Assembly: GCA_949775045.1 (NCBI GenBank)
Contig: OX459095.1
Coordinates: forward strand, 26,334,978-26,398,977
Reading direction: 5' to 3'
Length of the DNA stretch: 64,000 nt
From: Metridium senile
Lineage: Eukaryota; Cnidaria; Anthozoa; Actiniaria; Metridiidae
Each line of letters opens with the position of its first letter. The stretch's first letter is position 1. Shown here one piece after another: positions 51,595 through 63,969 of the stretch. The notes beneath the pieces are model-generated. The model saw only the letters and a list, made by a program, of their open reading frames with translations. It was not told where the DNA came from and did not search any database. A program made the position numbers and the translations under genes.

Positions 51595-51884
51595 GAGTGT
51601 AAACCAATACCTCAATAATATTTGGTACCTAATTTGACTGCTTCACCTTGACTGCTGCACTTTGTTTGGAAATAGTACACCTGCGCAGTACCACATTTGG
51701 ATATGACTGCCTTTGATCATGTCCTGGTAATGATGCTGATCTTGTCCAATACACAAAACTGACATTCATTCTAGTTAGTATTACATTATAGCCAGATCAT
51801 ATGTGGATTAAACAGCATACTTTCACTTGAGGTATCTTATTCTCAGACCATCATCATACTATCATAATAACTTAGTTTTCATGG

Positions 51885-53262
51885 ACAGTTGTTCTTTACT
51901 CTGGCATAATTTCCATGGACAGTACTGTTGTTCTTTACTGGCATAATTTTCATGGGCAGTTGTTGTTTACTGGCATAACTTTCCTGGACAGTTGTTCTTT
52001 ACTGGCATAATTTTCATGGACAGTTGTTCTTACTAGCATCATTTCCATGGACAGTTGTTCTTTACTGGCATAATTTTCATGGATAGTTGTTCTTTACTGG
52101 CATAATTTCCATGGACTGTTGTTCTTTACTGGCATAATGTTCATGGACAGTTGTTCTTTACTGGCATAATGTTCATGGATAGTTGTTCTTTACTGGCATA
52201 ATTTCCATGGACTGTTGTTCTTTACTGGCATAATTTCCATGGACTGTTGTTCTTTACTGGCATAATGTTCATGGACAGTTGTTCTTTACTGGCATAATGT
52301 TCATGGATAGTTGTTCTTTACTGGCATAATGTTCATGGACAGTTGTTCTTTACTGGCATAATGTTCATGGATAGTTGTTCTTTACTGGCATAATGTTCAT
52401 GGACAGTTGTTCTTTACTGGCATAATGTTCATGGATAGTTGTTCTTTACTGGCATAATTTCCATGGACAGTTGTTCTTTACTGGCATAATGTTCATGGAT
52501 AGTTGTTCTTTACTGGCATAATGTTCATGGACAGTTGTTCTTTACTGGCATAATGTTCATGGACAGTTGTTCTTATAACTGGCATAATGTTCATGGACAG
52601 TTGTTCTTTACTGGCATAATGTTCATGGATAGTACTGTTGTTCTTTACTGGCATAATTTTCATGGGCAGTTGTTGTTTACTGGCATAACTTTCCTGGACA
52701 GTTGTTCTTTACTGGCATAATTTTCATGGACAGTTGTTCTTACTAGCATCATTTCCATGGACAGTTGTTCTTTACTGGCATAATTTTCATGGATAGTTGT
52801 TCTTTACTGGCATAATTTCCATGGACTGTTGTTCTTTACTGGCATAATGTTCATGGATAGTTGTTCTTTACTGGCATAATGTTCATGGACAGTTGTTCTT
52901 TACTGGCATAATGTTCATGGATAGTTGTTCTTTACTGGCATAATGTTCATGGACAGTTGTTCTTTACTGGCATAATGTTCATGGATAGTTGTTCTTTACT
53001 GGCATAATTTCCATGGACAGTTGTTCTTTACTGGCATAATGTTCATGGATAGTTGTTCTTTACTGGCATAATGTTCATGGACAGTTGTTCTTTACTGGCA
53101 TAATGTTCATGGACAGTTGTTCTTATAACTGGCATAATGTTCATGGACAGTTGTTCTTTACTGGCATAATTTCCATGGACAGTTGTTCTTTACTGGCATA
53201 ATGTTCATGGATAGTTGTTCTTAACTGGCATAATTTCCATAGATAGTTGTTCTTTACTGAAA
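51885..53262. repeat. 32-bp minisatellite with higher-order duplication
   Basis: More than 40 units of TTGTTCTTTACTGGCATAAT with GTTCATGGACAG and variants (GATAG, TTTCC, TTTTC). A rare variant block (GTACTGTTGTTCTTTACTGG then CATGGGCAGTTGTTGTTTAC) at about 51921 is repeated at about 52632, a 711-bp shift, so the right half is a block copy of the left. Confidence 0.95.
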
Positions 53263-54492
53263 CAGAATAATTTTTTTTAATTCTGGTAAAATGCAAGCAA
53301 TTCATGCACGAAAAAAATTGTGTGCTAGCTAACATGTGTGCCAGTTAATGCCACTTTAAACATACCCCTCTTGAGAGATTTCATTTAAAAGAAACCTATG
53401 CATGGACCTGCTAGAATTCTTTCAAGAATGTGAGGCTTACTTCTAGTGAAATGATGTCAAACATTGCACGTCTGTGCACATTCGTATTTCAACTTGTTAG
53501 AAACTGGTCTTAATTAAAGTTAAGAGCAGCTCCATGCAGAGGGTTTTGTTCTCTTCTAGAAGGGAGGGGAGTAAAAAAGTCTCTGCCAGGCACAAAAATG
53601 GAATTGTACATAGAACATGAATTTTGTATTCCTATTTTCTAACTGTAATATTGGGACTAACATTTCAGTTGAACAAAACATTTCGGTAATTTTCGATTTG
53701 GTCAAATCAAAAAAGTGCATTTTACCAATTCAAATTTAAATTCCCGGATGTTTTTTGGGGGGTAAAACACCCTGCATTTGTTAAAAACTAGTAATTAGGT
53801 AGTTCAATAAAATTTCACGGTATTACTTATGCAAGAGAGACTGACTTTTAAATGAGCCCTGTTTATAAATAACCGAATCATAAGTTGTTTAATATAATAA
53901 AGATAGCTTACCTTTCGACCGCCATTCAACATAGTTCACTCCCTGCTCTGGTCGATGTTATAACGCTTCTGGCTAAATATTTTGCCACAACACGTATTTC
54001 AACTACAATAAACATCAAGAAAAGATTTCAATTAGAAAAATTCAAAATAAAATAGGCAAAAAAATAAACAGAACAAGTTTAAAGCCACTAAAATAAGGTG
54101 GTTTATCCGATAGTTGGCCATACGTTGGCTGTTCACACATTTTGGCGAACTTACCATTCTTGTTTTCGCTGTTCATCCTCCATTAAAAGACAAATATCTT
54201 AACTTTTGCGTTAGAAATTCCATATTCAGTTAAATGTAATGCCTTTCAGGGCGTTTGAAAGGTTATATTCGGTTTAAATGGACAAGAATAACCATTACAA
54301 ACCTACTCTTGTGAACGTGTCTTCGAACCAGGACCAGACATGTACACATGATATTATCGGAAAACAATAGATTTTGACCGAATTTAAAAGGCACTGATTG
54401 GATAAATACATGTCAATCACACCAGAACGGATAAAAACACAGGAAGCCCAAGCCTATTCATATCTGACAAATTCAAATAAATAACATATTTA
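53263..54492. other. No gene recognised
   Basis: AT-rich sequence. I see no convincing exon or repeat, apart from a GAAGCCCAAGCC fragment near 54445 resembling pieces of local MITEs. Confidence 0.45.
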
Positions 54493-54740
54493 AAATAACA
54501 GTGGTTTACAGGGATTTTTGCCTCTATTTATGTTCCATAAAATTATAAAGTATATTCCATGAAATTTCATTATAAGTCATTATAATCGTTAATAAAGGCT
54601 TAAATATAAGTTTTTTTAATTACTGTACCTCCCTTCCCCCCTACTAAAAAACTAAAGGCATCCTTCTAATCTTCCCTTATATTTTGAACTATTAAAGTTA
54701 GAATTAGTATCTCTGTGTGCCCATGTAATATTCTTTATTT
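54493..54740. repeat. Interspersed repeat, copy 1 of a pair
   Basis: Begins TTAAAATAACAGTGGTTTAC with AGGGATTTTTGCC and ends CTGTGTGCCCATGTAATATT. The same start and end occur at 56112-56315, with a diverged middle. Confidence 0.7.
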
Positions 54741-54977
54741 TTTGAATGCTTTTCATTATTTTCAAATTTGCCATATTCCCACTCACAAACAAAACCACCC
54801 ATCAATATCCATCAGTGCCATCTATCCATTAGTAATTTTAAAATTATTAAATATTCTGATGTAATTGAATCAATAATGCTTGCTCATAGAGGTGCACCAA
54901 TACTAATCCAGTGGATTTAGAACAATCAGAAATATTTTTCATGAATAATAATGTCCTATCTATGATTACTCTCAGAT

Positions 54978-55126
54978 AATCACGAATTTGCAAAACAGGT
55001 GGGGAAATTGGTACAAGTTGCGACCATAAAGCATACACTAGAAAGATGCTGTCCAGCCAAACAATCCATGTATGCCTTGTGGTTGCAGCTCACACCAATT
55101 TCCCCACACATTTTGCATGACGTCAC
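54978..55126. repeat. Foldback MITE
   Basis: CAGGTGGGGAAATTGGTACA with AGCATAC is mirrored by GTATGCC with CACACCAATTTCCCCACAC; the arms are imperfect. About 150 bp. Confidence 0.75.
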
Positions 55127-55174
55127 CTCAAAACATTCTATTGTCTTAACGCTAAGGGATGCCAGTGGGGGGCA

Positions 55175-55405
55175 GATTCATAACAATACGAGAATACACA
55201 ATAAAATTGCATTAACAAGACGGAGAGGAAAGAAATGACAACAAAATGCCATAAATATGAAAGTATAAACATAGACACATAACATACATAAAACTAGATA
55301 ATATGAAACTCAATTTTCAAAGAGAAGGAAGATTTAGTTGAAATTGCCATTGTTTTCGGCGATTCTATCCCCCATTGTAAACACATTGTGATGTCATAAT
55401 GAAAT
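55175..55405 (-). repeat. Interspersed repeat, inverted relative of 19284-19515
   Basis: Shares GGCGATTCTATCCCCCA, ATTTAGTTGAAATTGCCATT, ACATAACATACATAAA and AGAAATGACAACAAAATGCC with the complement of the other copy. Confidence 0.75.
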
Positions 55406-55437
55406 AGGGCAATTGGGAACAGGCCATTTGCATGATG

Positions 55438-55530
55438 TCACATTACTCCGACAAAGGGCTAAAGCTTGAAACGTCAGTAAGGTTAAGTCAACATTTTTTT
55501 ACGGTGTTACAAATTTCATTACATTACATA
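55438..55530. repeat. Palindromic-core element, fragment (copy 4)
   Basis: ACTCCGACAAAGGGCTAAAG, AACGTCAGTAAGGTTAAGTC and TTTACGGTGTTACAAATTTC match the right half of the element at 28411-28649. Confidence 0.75.
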
Positions 55531-55941
55531 TCATATTACTAACTGTACACAAATGCTTTGCAAGTTTTCTTTCTTATTCAGATTTTTATTCACTCTTGAG
55601 AATACTAGAACAATTCGCACTTATTAATTACAAAAAGAAAGTAGGCAAGACATTCTGGTACTGGAGGTATATGACGGCATAATGTAAAAAAAGGCTTATT
55701 CTATGATCGATGATCTATCATTACCTTTCGAACACAAAACCTTTATTTAATAAAGCCAGTGTATGTTTTGTAGGTATGAATTAAACTTGAAAAAGATTTT
55801 CAATTTGTTTTATTTATTACATCAATAAACACCAATATTAAAGCACAAAAAATATGTATACAATTGTCAAGCTATTGTTCCTTTTCATAATCCAACCTAT
55901 TTTTTAAAATGTGACAAACACACATGAACTAATGTTGCCAA

Positions 55942-58900
55942 TTACAAATCAAGAGCAATTGGGTTGGCATCTGTGACAACAAAGAAATGGCCACAATCAC
56001 ATCTTTGGGGATCTCCTTTCTTGACAAGCATCCATTTGATACCAGTGGCATCTTCCTCACCTACAAACAGATAACAATTCAAACAAATGTGAATTACAGC
56101 CCATTATTATTTAAATAACAGTGGTTTACAGGGATTTTTGCCCTAAGAAATATCATATTTGAACACACGTAAACATATGATAATTTTACATATATGTAAA
56201 TATCATTTTTTGGGGGGCAAAAAAATCATTTTAGTTTATATAATAAAAAAGATTAATACAAAAATGCATTCAAAGATAAATTCCATATATCTGTGTGCCC
56301 ATGTATTATTCTCTATATAGCGAAATCATTACAATCATCATCATCTGCATCACCACCACCAGAATAATATTTTACAACCAACACTCCTTGTTGGAGCTCT
56401 TCCATGAAGTTTGCTTGAACTCACTATCACTACATTCAATATTTACAACAAAAAACACCAGACTCATATCTTGATGTTTGTTGAATAAGGAGAACAATAA
56501 AACCCTCATGGCAAGGGAGAAAACAGCACAGCACAGCACATAAAGCCAACTCACATTATCCATGCTTGAGCCAGGGCTTAAACCTGAACCACAGCAGTAA
56601 CCCAGTCAGGGTTCGAAATTCCAACCAGATTACTGGCTATAATATTATGCGAGTTGAATTTTTCAATTATCGAGTACCAAAAAAGTTGAGTGGCATTTTA
56701 AAGTGAACTGCCTTTTACTGTTTCAAAATTGAGAATTAAAATATGAAATTGTCTTCCATAATCTCTGGTGATGAACAATCTGACATTTACAGAAAATCAA
56801 AGGCTATTACAATAGCAATAAAGAGCAAAGAGTAGGAAACACCGCCTTGCAATTGTCTTGGCCGCCATGTTGTTTTTATTAAATCATGCATGGGACTAGG
56901 TTCTAGCTTTTCAAGCCTCAGGTGATACCTTCATTGACACCACCACAATCAACATAACTTTAGTAACAGCAGGAGCAACAAGTTCCTTTGCATCAAAGTG
57001 ATCAGAGCTTCAAAACCTTCCTTGAATAAAAGAATACAAATGGGGTATGAAGACCAGGAAATAAACACAGAGAAGACCTCTATGTTTACACTGGAACAAC
57101 ATACTGATCCAAAGTATTCTAGAATCCTCAGAGAATGGATTGACTTTTACATCATATCACTTTGAAACAAATAGATAGCAACCAAATTCCTCTCTTAGGA
57201 ATATTTTAACATTTAGCTTTTTAATGAAGGTTTCAAACAATCCTTTGGTGAACAGTGAAGTAAATTTTATGCACTTCACAAGTGCTATGATAATGTCAGA
57301 TATTTTCTGTTGAAGGATTTTTGTATACTTACATACACAACCCACAATACGTTCTCCAAAAGCAGAGGGTACTTCTGTAGGCTTTTCTAGTGTTCCTGGT
57401 GGTCCAGAGGCCATCTTGAGCCTGAAGGGATCCTAGAGTACAGCAATACAAAATAATGAACACAACTTTTGTATTGCTTCAATGAGAAGAAAATTGCAAA
57501 ACAAAATTTCCATTTTTCACATTTTTGATTTTTTATCAAAATTATCGTTTTTAGACTAAAAACCCATTTCTACACCAAAATTCAGCCCTTGTGCTATGAA
57601 TCTGGCAATATTTTTCCGCTTTATTTACTTTACAAACTGAGCTATGGCAATTTGATACCATACGAAACCTAACAGTGAAACTTTGAACCAATGCAGATAT
57701 CCAACAGTGCCTTGAAAAGATTTGAGAGGCTTGTGGCATGAGAACTTGAAACCTCAATATTACAAAACAGCAGCATGGTAATGCCAAATATGGACAGAAA
57801 ATTGCTCCAAAATGTCAAAAAAGCCCAATAGTCAGAGGGTTAATATTCTTGGTCACAATTGTCCAATTTTAGTTCAATTGTGCAAATTTGCACAATCCCA
57901 TTATATCAGAAGCCTTGTTTCTAACATGCACTTACTTCATCTCCAGCGATAACAGCATCATACTCAAGCTTCTCAAGACCAGTTGCCATTTCTTCAGGAG
58001 TTGCAATATGTGGCTTGCCTGTTGTGATAATAATGTGCCAAATTGGTAATGATTAAACAACACTGCATAACACACTACAATTATTATTACCAGTGTCATT
58101 GAAGTGCAACCCCCAAGCTTTGATGTCTTGTTTGCAAACTAGCATTTTGTTCGATCGATCAAGTAGTTCAGCACTAATTTGGCATAAACAATTTGGCTGG
58201 CTGTCAATCAAAATACTAGGACTGAGTTTGATTAAGTGATCCAAAAATGGTGATTAACTGATTGATAGCTGAATACTGTTGAATCTAACCGTGAATTTCA
58301 TTCCCTGCAAGCAAAGGTTACTTTTTCCACTGTACCATGCCAATATGTTCCTGTACAATGGAAAAAGCCTCTGCTAGCATAAAATGAGGTTTTCAAGTGC
58401 CATTTTGGATCACTCTAGCTGTAAAAATAATTCCTAGCATTTTGATTGACATCAAACAAAATGCTAGTTTGCAAATGACACATCAAACTTCAGGGGTCGC
58501 ACTTCAACGATAGTAAATGTGAGTAAAAAAATCATTGATGTTTCTGTCATCCAATATTGTATATTATCAATTTTTCATGGACATCAAAAATATTTCAGTC
58601 CGTATAAGGAACCTAAATATAATAAAATTACTTTCACATGAAAGATTTTGACTAATCAGAAACAGAAAAATGTTTTGAATGAATACTAAGTTGGATAAAA
58701 GCATTAACTCATTGACAGGAGATGATCTATCCATTTGATTACACTACAAACACTTCATTAAGTTAGGCCAAAAGATCGATGTTTATCGATTGGTAGGGTC
58801 AGGCTGTAATAAAAACTACAAATGTACAAAAGTACAAAACCAGGAATTTTCTATGATTAATTGTAATCATTGTTATTTTTATTCTTTATATTATTCTGGC

Positions 58901-59565
58901 TTTTTTATATAAAAGTATAGATAAAATATAAGTATCTGACTGATATGCCTTAATTCCTGGCTTGTTCCTTCTAATAAAACTGACTTTGGACAGCCTGAAG
59001 CTAAGACAAGAAAACTTCTAGAGAAATATGTGTTTACTTCCTTTTTTAACAACATTGATCTAAATCTGTATCTACTTTACAGAACATGGATGGAAGATGT
59101 AAAGAAATCTGAATATAATTAATAGTTATACCTAACAGCGTAATGCAAAGAAGGAAGAAAATGACAAAATTATTGAATTATTGCGAGCTGTAAATTTAAG
59201 CTTGAATCATTGCGTGCACTAAGTCATGTGTGTGAGTATTCACTTGTGTACTCTACTCTTTTTAATAAAAAAGAACTAGAATAAATGAAGTCGATTAAGA
59301 AAAAGTGAAATTATGTATATAGATGTTATATTTTGTACTATTTTCGTAGTTTCTATGTATTCACATGAGCTAATTTTAGATCGCTCAGCATGCTTGACCG
59401 GCAAAAGTACTTGAACACGTTTGTGTCGATTTTAAAACAAAATGCGTTCTTCTTACCATCTGACATCCATCTAGATAGCAGAGCTGGAGTCGTTCTTGAG
59501 TTAACAAGCCTTGCAATTGGTCTAAGAGTACATGGACGGACGCTTCGAAGTAATAAAGACGTCAT
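55942..59565 (-). CDS. COX5B: Cytochrome c oxidase subunit 5B, four exons
   Basis: Exons 59565-59457, 58018-57936, 57432-57333 and 56060-55942 join with GT-AG introns into 136 residues (human 129). Nuclear-encoded subunit of mitochondrial complex IV on the matrix side. The N-terminus MTSLLLRSVRPCTLRPIARL is a classic Arg-rich mitochondrial presequence. Then come EEMATGLEKLEYDAVIAGDE, DPFRLKMASGPPGTLEKPTE and the zinc-binding part: ERIVGCVCEEDATGIKWMLV followed by KKGDPQRCDCGHFF. Four Cys ligands are present, the second pair spaced Cys-x-Cys as in insects rather than Cys-x-x-Cys as in mammals. A CAAGATGGCGGA motif at 59599, just upstream, fits a housekeeping promoter with a YY1-like site. Intron 1 carries a MITE. 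Confidence 0.95.
56112..56315. repeat. Interspersed repeat, copy 2 of a pair
   Basis: Pairs with 54493-54740; lies in the last intron of COX5B, 52 bp upstream of exon 4. Confidence 0.7.
58091..58512. repeat. MITE with about 70-bp inverted ends in COX5B intron 1
   Basis: CAGTGTCATTGAAGTGCAAC with TTTGCAAACTAGCATTTTGT is mirrored by ACAAAATGCTAGTTTGCAAA with GTCGCACTTCAACG. Length about 420 bp, interior non-coding. Confidence 0.8.
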
Positions 59566-59599
59566 TTTCAACTACCCTACAGACGTTGCTCCAATATTC

Positions 59600-61535
59600 A
59601 AGATGGCGGAAAAAAGAAGGTGATCAGCAGAGGATTATGGGAAGGGAAGATCGGCCCAGTTTCCCTCGACTGGCCGGATTCACGCGAAGATACGATTGAA
59701 TTCTCTTACATGACTCTAAAAAATCCACAAATTTATCGCAACCAAAAGCGCCAAAAAAATACCATTGTAAAAGTGCAGAGAATTTCTCTACACAATCATA
59801 TTGACCAGGAAAATATTTTTTACACTAGACTGATTACACTGAAACTACTGCTTGTGGCAGGATCAAGGCAAAAAGAAAACCCCGGCGCTAGTAATCAATT
59901 TTCTTGCAATTCTTTGAATCAATTTTAAAAGTTTGCAAAAGATTTTAAATCACAGTAACTAACGACTTTGTATTTATGGAGATGACTGCTGGAAAGTCTC
60001 TTAACAGGTCACGTGAGCTGTAGTTTTCGTAACATCACTTTCTCAATGTAAACATTATTTGAATCCAGAGGTCTGTCTGAAAGAAAACCGGCCCGAAATT
60101 CAACCAGAAATTGAAGAAAAATCAAGTTTCCTATCGACGCATGGTAAGTAGAGTTTGATTTTCCTCGTATTTCCTCGTTACTTCTGGTGAATTAAGTCTT
60201 CAGGCTCTGCCAGACGATATGGCGGCATTAGGTAATTGTCAAGCGAAAAAGGACAACAAAAATCTCTCGCTAAATCTGACAAAAAAACTGAAAGAGTTAT
60301 ACAACTTATATAATAAAGTTGTTTCAATGGGGTTGGAAGGTTGTTTCTTATAGCGTTCCGTAGCAGAAAGGCCATTTTATTCTCCATTATTGATGTAATT
60401 CTATAAATATAATTATACGGTGATTAGAAATCAAGACAGCATTTATTAGCCTAGTATTACTATGTTGAAGAAGCCAATAAACTCTATTTCCAATTACATC
60501 TCGCTATGAAAGACTTGCAAGCATAGACAAACATTGGCATAAGTTAAATAAGCTCAAAGTTCACCGACAAGTGTTTTTTTCTTATCCACAAGTGTTATTA
60601 AAAATATAAAATCAACCAGCCTTAACTTCTAAACTGATAAATGCTAAATTTGTTTCCTTTGTACCTCCTGAACAACATGGGATATTTTTATTTTTTACAA
60701 AAACAAAGAATTTAACTCAAATTATTGTCTTTTTCTCAGTGTTAGTTTGAATATGATCGTTATATAAAACTGTAGATTAATTAATTGTTTTGAATAAAAG
60801 TAAAAACAAAGTCATCTGTTATTTATATCAAAATATATTTTAACTTTTTGATTCATTATAAGTCAAATTTGAAATGCAACGCTAGTCAGTAGTCGCGTGT
60901 ATAATATTCTAGTTTCGATTTTAATCAAATAAATAGTATCGTGTAGCAACATGTGAAGTCACTGACTGGATTTTGTTGATAGTAATTTAGTGATTCCACC
61001 TGAACAATTGAACAGGTGGACATGAGCGGGTTACTTGGTTACCATAGTGATAGAAGTGTTTATAGCCACCTTAATTTTTCAAACGTATAAACAAATCATT
61101 TTTTCAATTTGCATCAAATTTAAATTTAAATTTGCATATTCAATTTGCATTAAAATGCTTTAAATTTCCCAACTAAATATTGAATATATACAAAATGTAA
61201 ATATCTTGAAAAACGAAAGAAACCAAACAATTTTTAGTAAATTTTAATCTAGAATAACTCAGCCAGCCTCTTATGCCAGTGAAAACAGAGAATGTATTTC
61301 AAGTATATGAGATGATGTCGTCCTTTTGATGGATAACTTATGAATAGAAAATAAATCTACTGCTGTATTTTAGATCATCTTTCACGGTAGAAAACATTTT
61401 ATTTAGCCTGATATTCAATAACATTACAAAGACTCAATAACTAATTTAAATTAGAAATAATAAATAATAAATAATGTAAATAATGTAAATAATGTAAACT
61501 ATCATAGAAATCTGAATAAAATTTAAGCAAGGGAT
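59600..61535. other. Intergenic, no gene firmly supported
   Basis: Upstream of COX5B. ACGCATGGTAAGTAG near 60139 looks like a short first exon with a strong GTAAGT donor on the plus strand, and AGGTCACGTGAGCTG at 60006 resembles the end of the MITE at 18690-18964. The rest is AT-rich without exons I can defend. Confidence 0.4.
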
Positions 61536-61543
61536 TGTTGTAG

Positions 61544-61707
61544 CCACCTCCGCAGGCAGCCCTGCTGGGTTTCCTTTGTCATGTGAACCGGAGAGGAATG
61601 GGCCCTTCCCCCTTCCCCAAACTGTTGGTCCGCCACAGGAAGCCCAGAGTGGTTCGCATGACAAAGGAAGCCCAAAGTCAAGAGTTGCCTGCGGAGGAGG
61701 CTAGGAC
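61544..61707. repeat. CCTCCGCAGGC-family MITE with target duplication
   Basis: Ends CCACCTCCGCAGGCAG and TTGCCTGCGGAGGAGGC; TGTTGTAG flanks it at 61536-61543 and 61708-61715, an 8-bp duplication. Internal GGGTTTCCTTTGTCATG and its complement CATGACAAAGGAAGCCC are both present, so the arms are long. Confidence 0.88.
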
Positions 61708-62005
61708 TGTTGTAGACGAGATACTGAGATGATTCAAAGACGCATTTGAGGAGGCGCAAATAGAAAAAACAGTACAGTAAAACAGTAGTAATCTTCCTCA
61801 AAACCGTACATATGTCAAAAGCATCACAATTCATCATCTCTATAACGCTTTGCATACAGTAGCGCAAAACTTGGAGCTCCAGCTCAAGAACTTCCACGTA
61901 TCCTATGTTGCACTCATGTTATTTACGTGACTGGAGGAGGCTGGAAAGTTCTTCTTGTGGTATACCCATAATGTCTTTCCATTTTCTTCCTGCATGGTAG
62001 CCTTT
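61708..62005 (-). pseudogene. Possible decayed coding fragment, family unknown
   Basis: On the minus strand one frame reads GYHAGRKWKDIMGIPQEELS then SLLQSRK and a stop, then in the same frame GYVEVLELELQVLRYCMQSV and IEMMNCDAFDICTVLRKI. Composition looks coding-like. A 24-nt stretch containing the stop has GT...AG ends but is too short for a normal intron. The frame is cut by the MITE at 61544-61707, beyond which VYNNPLLKFYSDFYD could continue. I do not recognise the family. Confidence 0.3.
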
Positions 62006-62287
62006 ATATTAAGTAATATTAGAAATAATCCTTCGTAACGTTATCAGTACTGAGTTAGTATGTATTTTGTAAGGGAACTGAAAAGTTAATCATTTGTCTT
62101 ACGAATGTTGTGGGTTTAGACAGCAAAGTTCGACTAATACTGCCAGTATTCATCAGTCGTTGGTTTGTGGTGTAAACCAACAGTAACACTGTCAAAACGT
62201 CCAAACATAAAAAGAGCGATTAACAATTTTTTTTCTATATTTGTTATCATTAATCGAATTATTTCTTATTTTTCCTTTCCAGACCAA

Positions 62288-63377
62288 ATGAGTGTCATGA
62301 AGTTGGTGTCAGCGGTATTATTGTGCGCATGCGTGCTAATAGTACACACCTCGGCAGCCAATCACCATAACAAGCATCACGAAAAGCATCGACATAAAAA
62401 TGAACATAAAGTCGTTCATCATCACACGCATAACACTGTAAAACACAAACATAACGTCAAACACAATAACAGACAAAACACCTTACCAAAACATGACCAT
62501 GCTGATCTTGACAAGAAAAATAAGATACCAGAAAGCAACCTCGCGAAGAAATTTGACATCACCCCACATCCACAAAAACGGCCGGTCAGTAATCTTAATT
62601 GTTATTGTACATCTTACTTCAATTCACTTCACTTCAATTTTATTCATATTTAAAATATAGATTTATAATTGATCGGGAATAAATATCCCGGTATTAGGCC
62701 AGTTTGCACCCCTTAAATCAAACTCAATTTTCCTGAAAGGGTTAGTCTGTCTTTCATTACACCATGCGGAGACCTCCCTTATCAAAGGGGCGGGGGTCCT
62801 CGTCGTCCCTTGTAGGGTTTGAAATCAGTTTTTTGGTCCCGCTTAGGGTGATAATGACGAGAATGCCCACCAGCTGAGTTTTTGTGGTCCCTTTTAGGGT
62901 ATAGGATCAACAACAATGCTTCTTTTCAAACGACATCGTCATAAACTCATACGAGCAGACGGCGTTTGATACTAGTGTTGAAATTTCACCCCTAAGAGGG
63001 ACCAATCAATAACGTATCATTTTGGTTCGGTTTCTCGATTTTATTTGTATTTTAACACGGCCACGCCCATCATCTCAAAATACAGGTCCCTTCCAGGGGT
63101 CATTTTCAGAATTTCCGACGAGGACGGAGACTTCCTCCAACTTCCCCTTGCTTAATGAGTTAACAATGTGAGTTAACAATGTTCATCAGTATACATTAGC
63201 TTATTTCAAAAATCGTTGTAATTGTTGCAGCTTAAGCAACAAGCATCAAGCCAATTGCAAGACAGAAATGAATGCTGGTTTTGTGCTGTTAACATATTAA
63301 AATTACACTTGCTATCAACAAAATTGATTGCAATACAAAAACAAGTACGTGAACTGATGCTCACATTTTGTTATTAG
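62288..63377 (+). CDS. Secreted histidine-rich protein with saposin-like C-terminal segment
   Basis: The exon begins after TTTCCTTTCCAG at 62282; ATG is at 62288. Residues 1-24 are a signal peptide (MKLVSAVLLCACVLIVHTSA core). Residues 25-72 are extremely rich in His, Lys and Asn (NHHNKHHEKHRHKNEHK). The exon ends at 62584 (QKRP, then GTCAGT). A phase-matching exon at 63231 after TTGTTGCAG reads LKQQASSQLQDRNECWFCAV, then NILKLHLLSTKLIAIQKQV and RELMLTFC. Cys-x2-Cys followed by 28 residues and a third Cys matches the first half of a saposin B domain. The frame stops at 63377 after FCY, but a GTACGT donor at 63345 could lead to further exons outside the window. Possible roles are metal binding or membrane-lipid interaction; both are inference. 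Confidence 0.55.
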
Positions 63378-63535
63378 TTAGATCTTTGTTTAATTACCAG
63401 CGCTAAATTAAAGCGGCATTCATTTCGGTCTTGGCTTGATGCTTGCTGCTTGAGCTTCGTAAACGGTTTTTCTCAAATAATAAGGGTATAACTAAACACA
63501 GCATACAAGATCGAGTTAAACTTACTGATATTACG

Positions 63536-63876
63536 CAGTGGCGGATCCAGGGGGGGGGGTTGGGGGGTTGGTCCAAGGGTTCCACGGAACCCCCCTTGAG
63601 CATTAGATCTGTTTTTTAAATAATGAGGTTTTGCGTTATTCAATTATTTAAGACAGTGTTGCGAAATGATAACAAACATCAGTAAAGGTTCATGGTTAAA
63701 ACCATTTTCTGCCAAGCAACTATAACTCAAGGAATGACGAACTCTCAGACTTCTCAAAACTCCCGTATCTCCGGCAGTGACCGGTTTTGGTTCGCAGTTC
63801 CGGAAACTGGAAACAAAATGGCTGACGTACCCCCGGAACCCCTCTTTCAGTGTAAAATCCTGGATCTACCACTGTT
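63536..63876. repeat. CAGTGGCGGATCCAGG MITE
   Basis: Left end CAGTGGCGGATCCAGGGGGG and right end AATCCTGGATCTACCACTG are inverted. This end type is widespread among hAT-related MITEs of aquatic animals. Interior non-coding. Confidence 0.85.
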
Positions 63877-63900
63877 ACAAGAGGCCTAGTCTGGGACCTT

Positions 63901-63969
63901 AACTCGCCTTAACTCGCGCAAACTCGCCTTAACTCGCACAAACTCGCATTAACTCGCACAAGCTCGCAG
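63901..63969. repeat. 10-bp tandem repeat
   Basis: Seven units of AACTCGCNNN (CTT, GCA, ATT and ACA variants) near the window end. Confidence 0.92.

Noticed and set aside
57551..57787. Minus-strand frame inside COX5B intron 2
   Set aside because: Not joined by splice sites to COX5B exons, whose product is complete without it.
59620..59928. 102-codon plus-strand frame upstream of COX5B
   Set aside because: Begins with GTG, has no recognisable domain and no splice sites supporting it.
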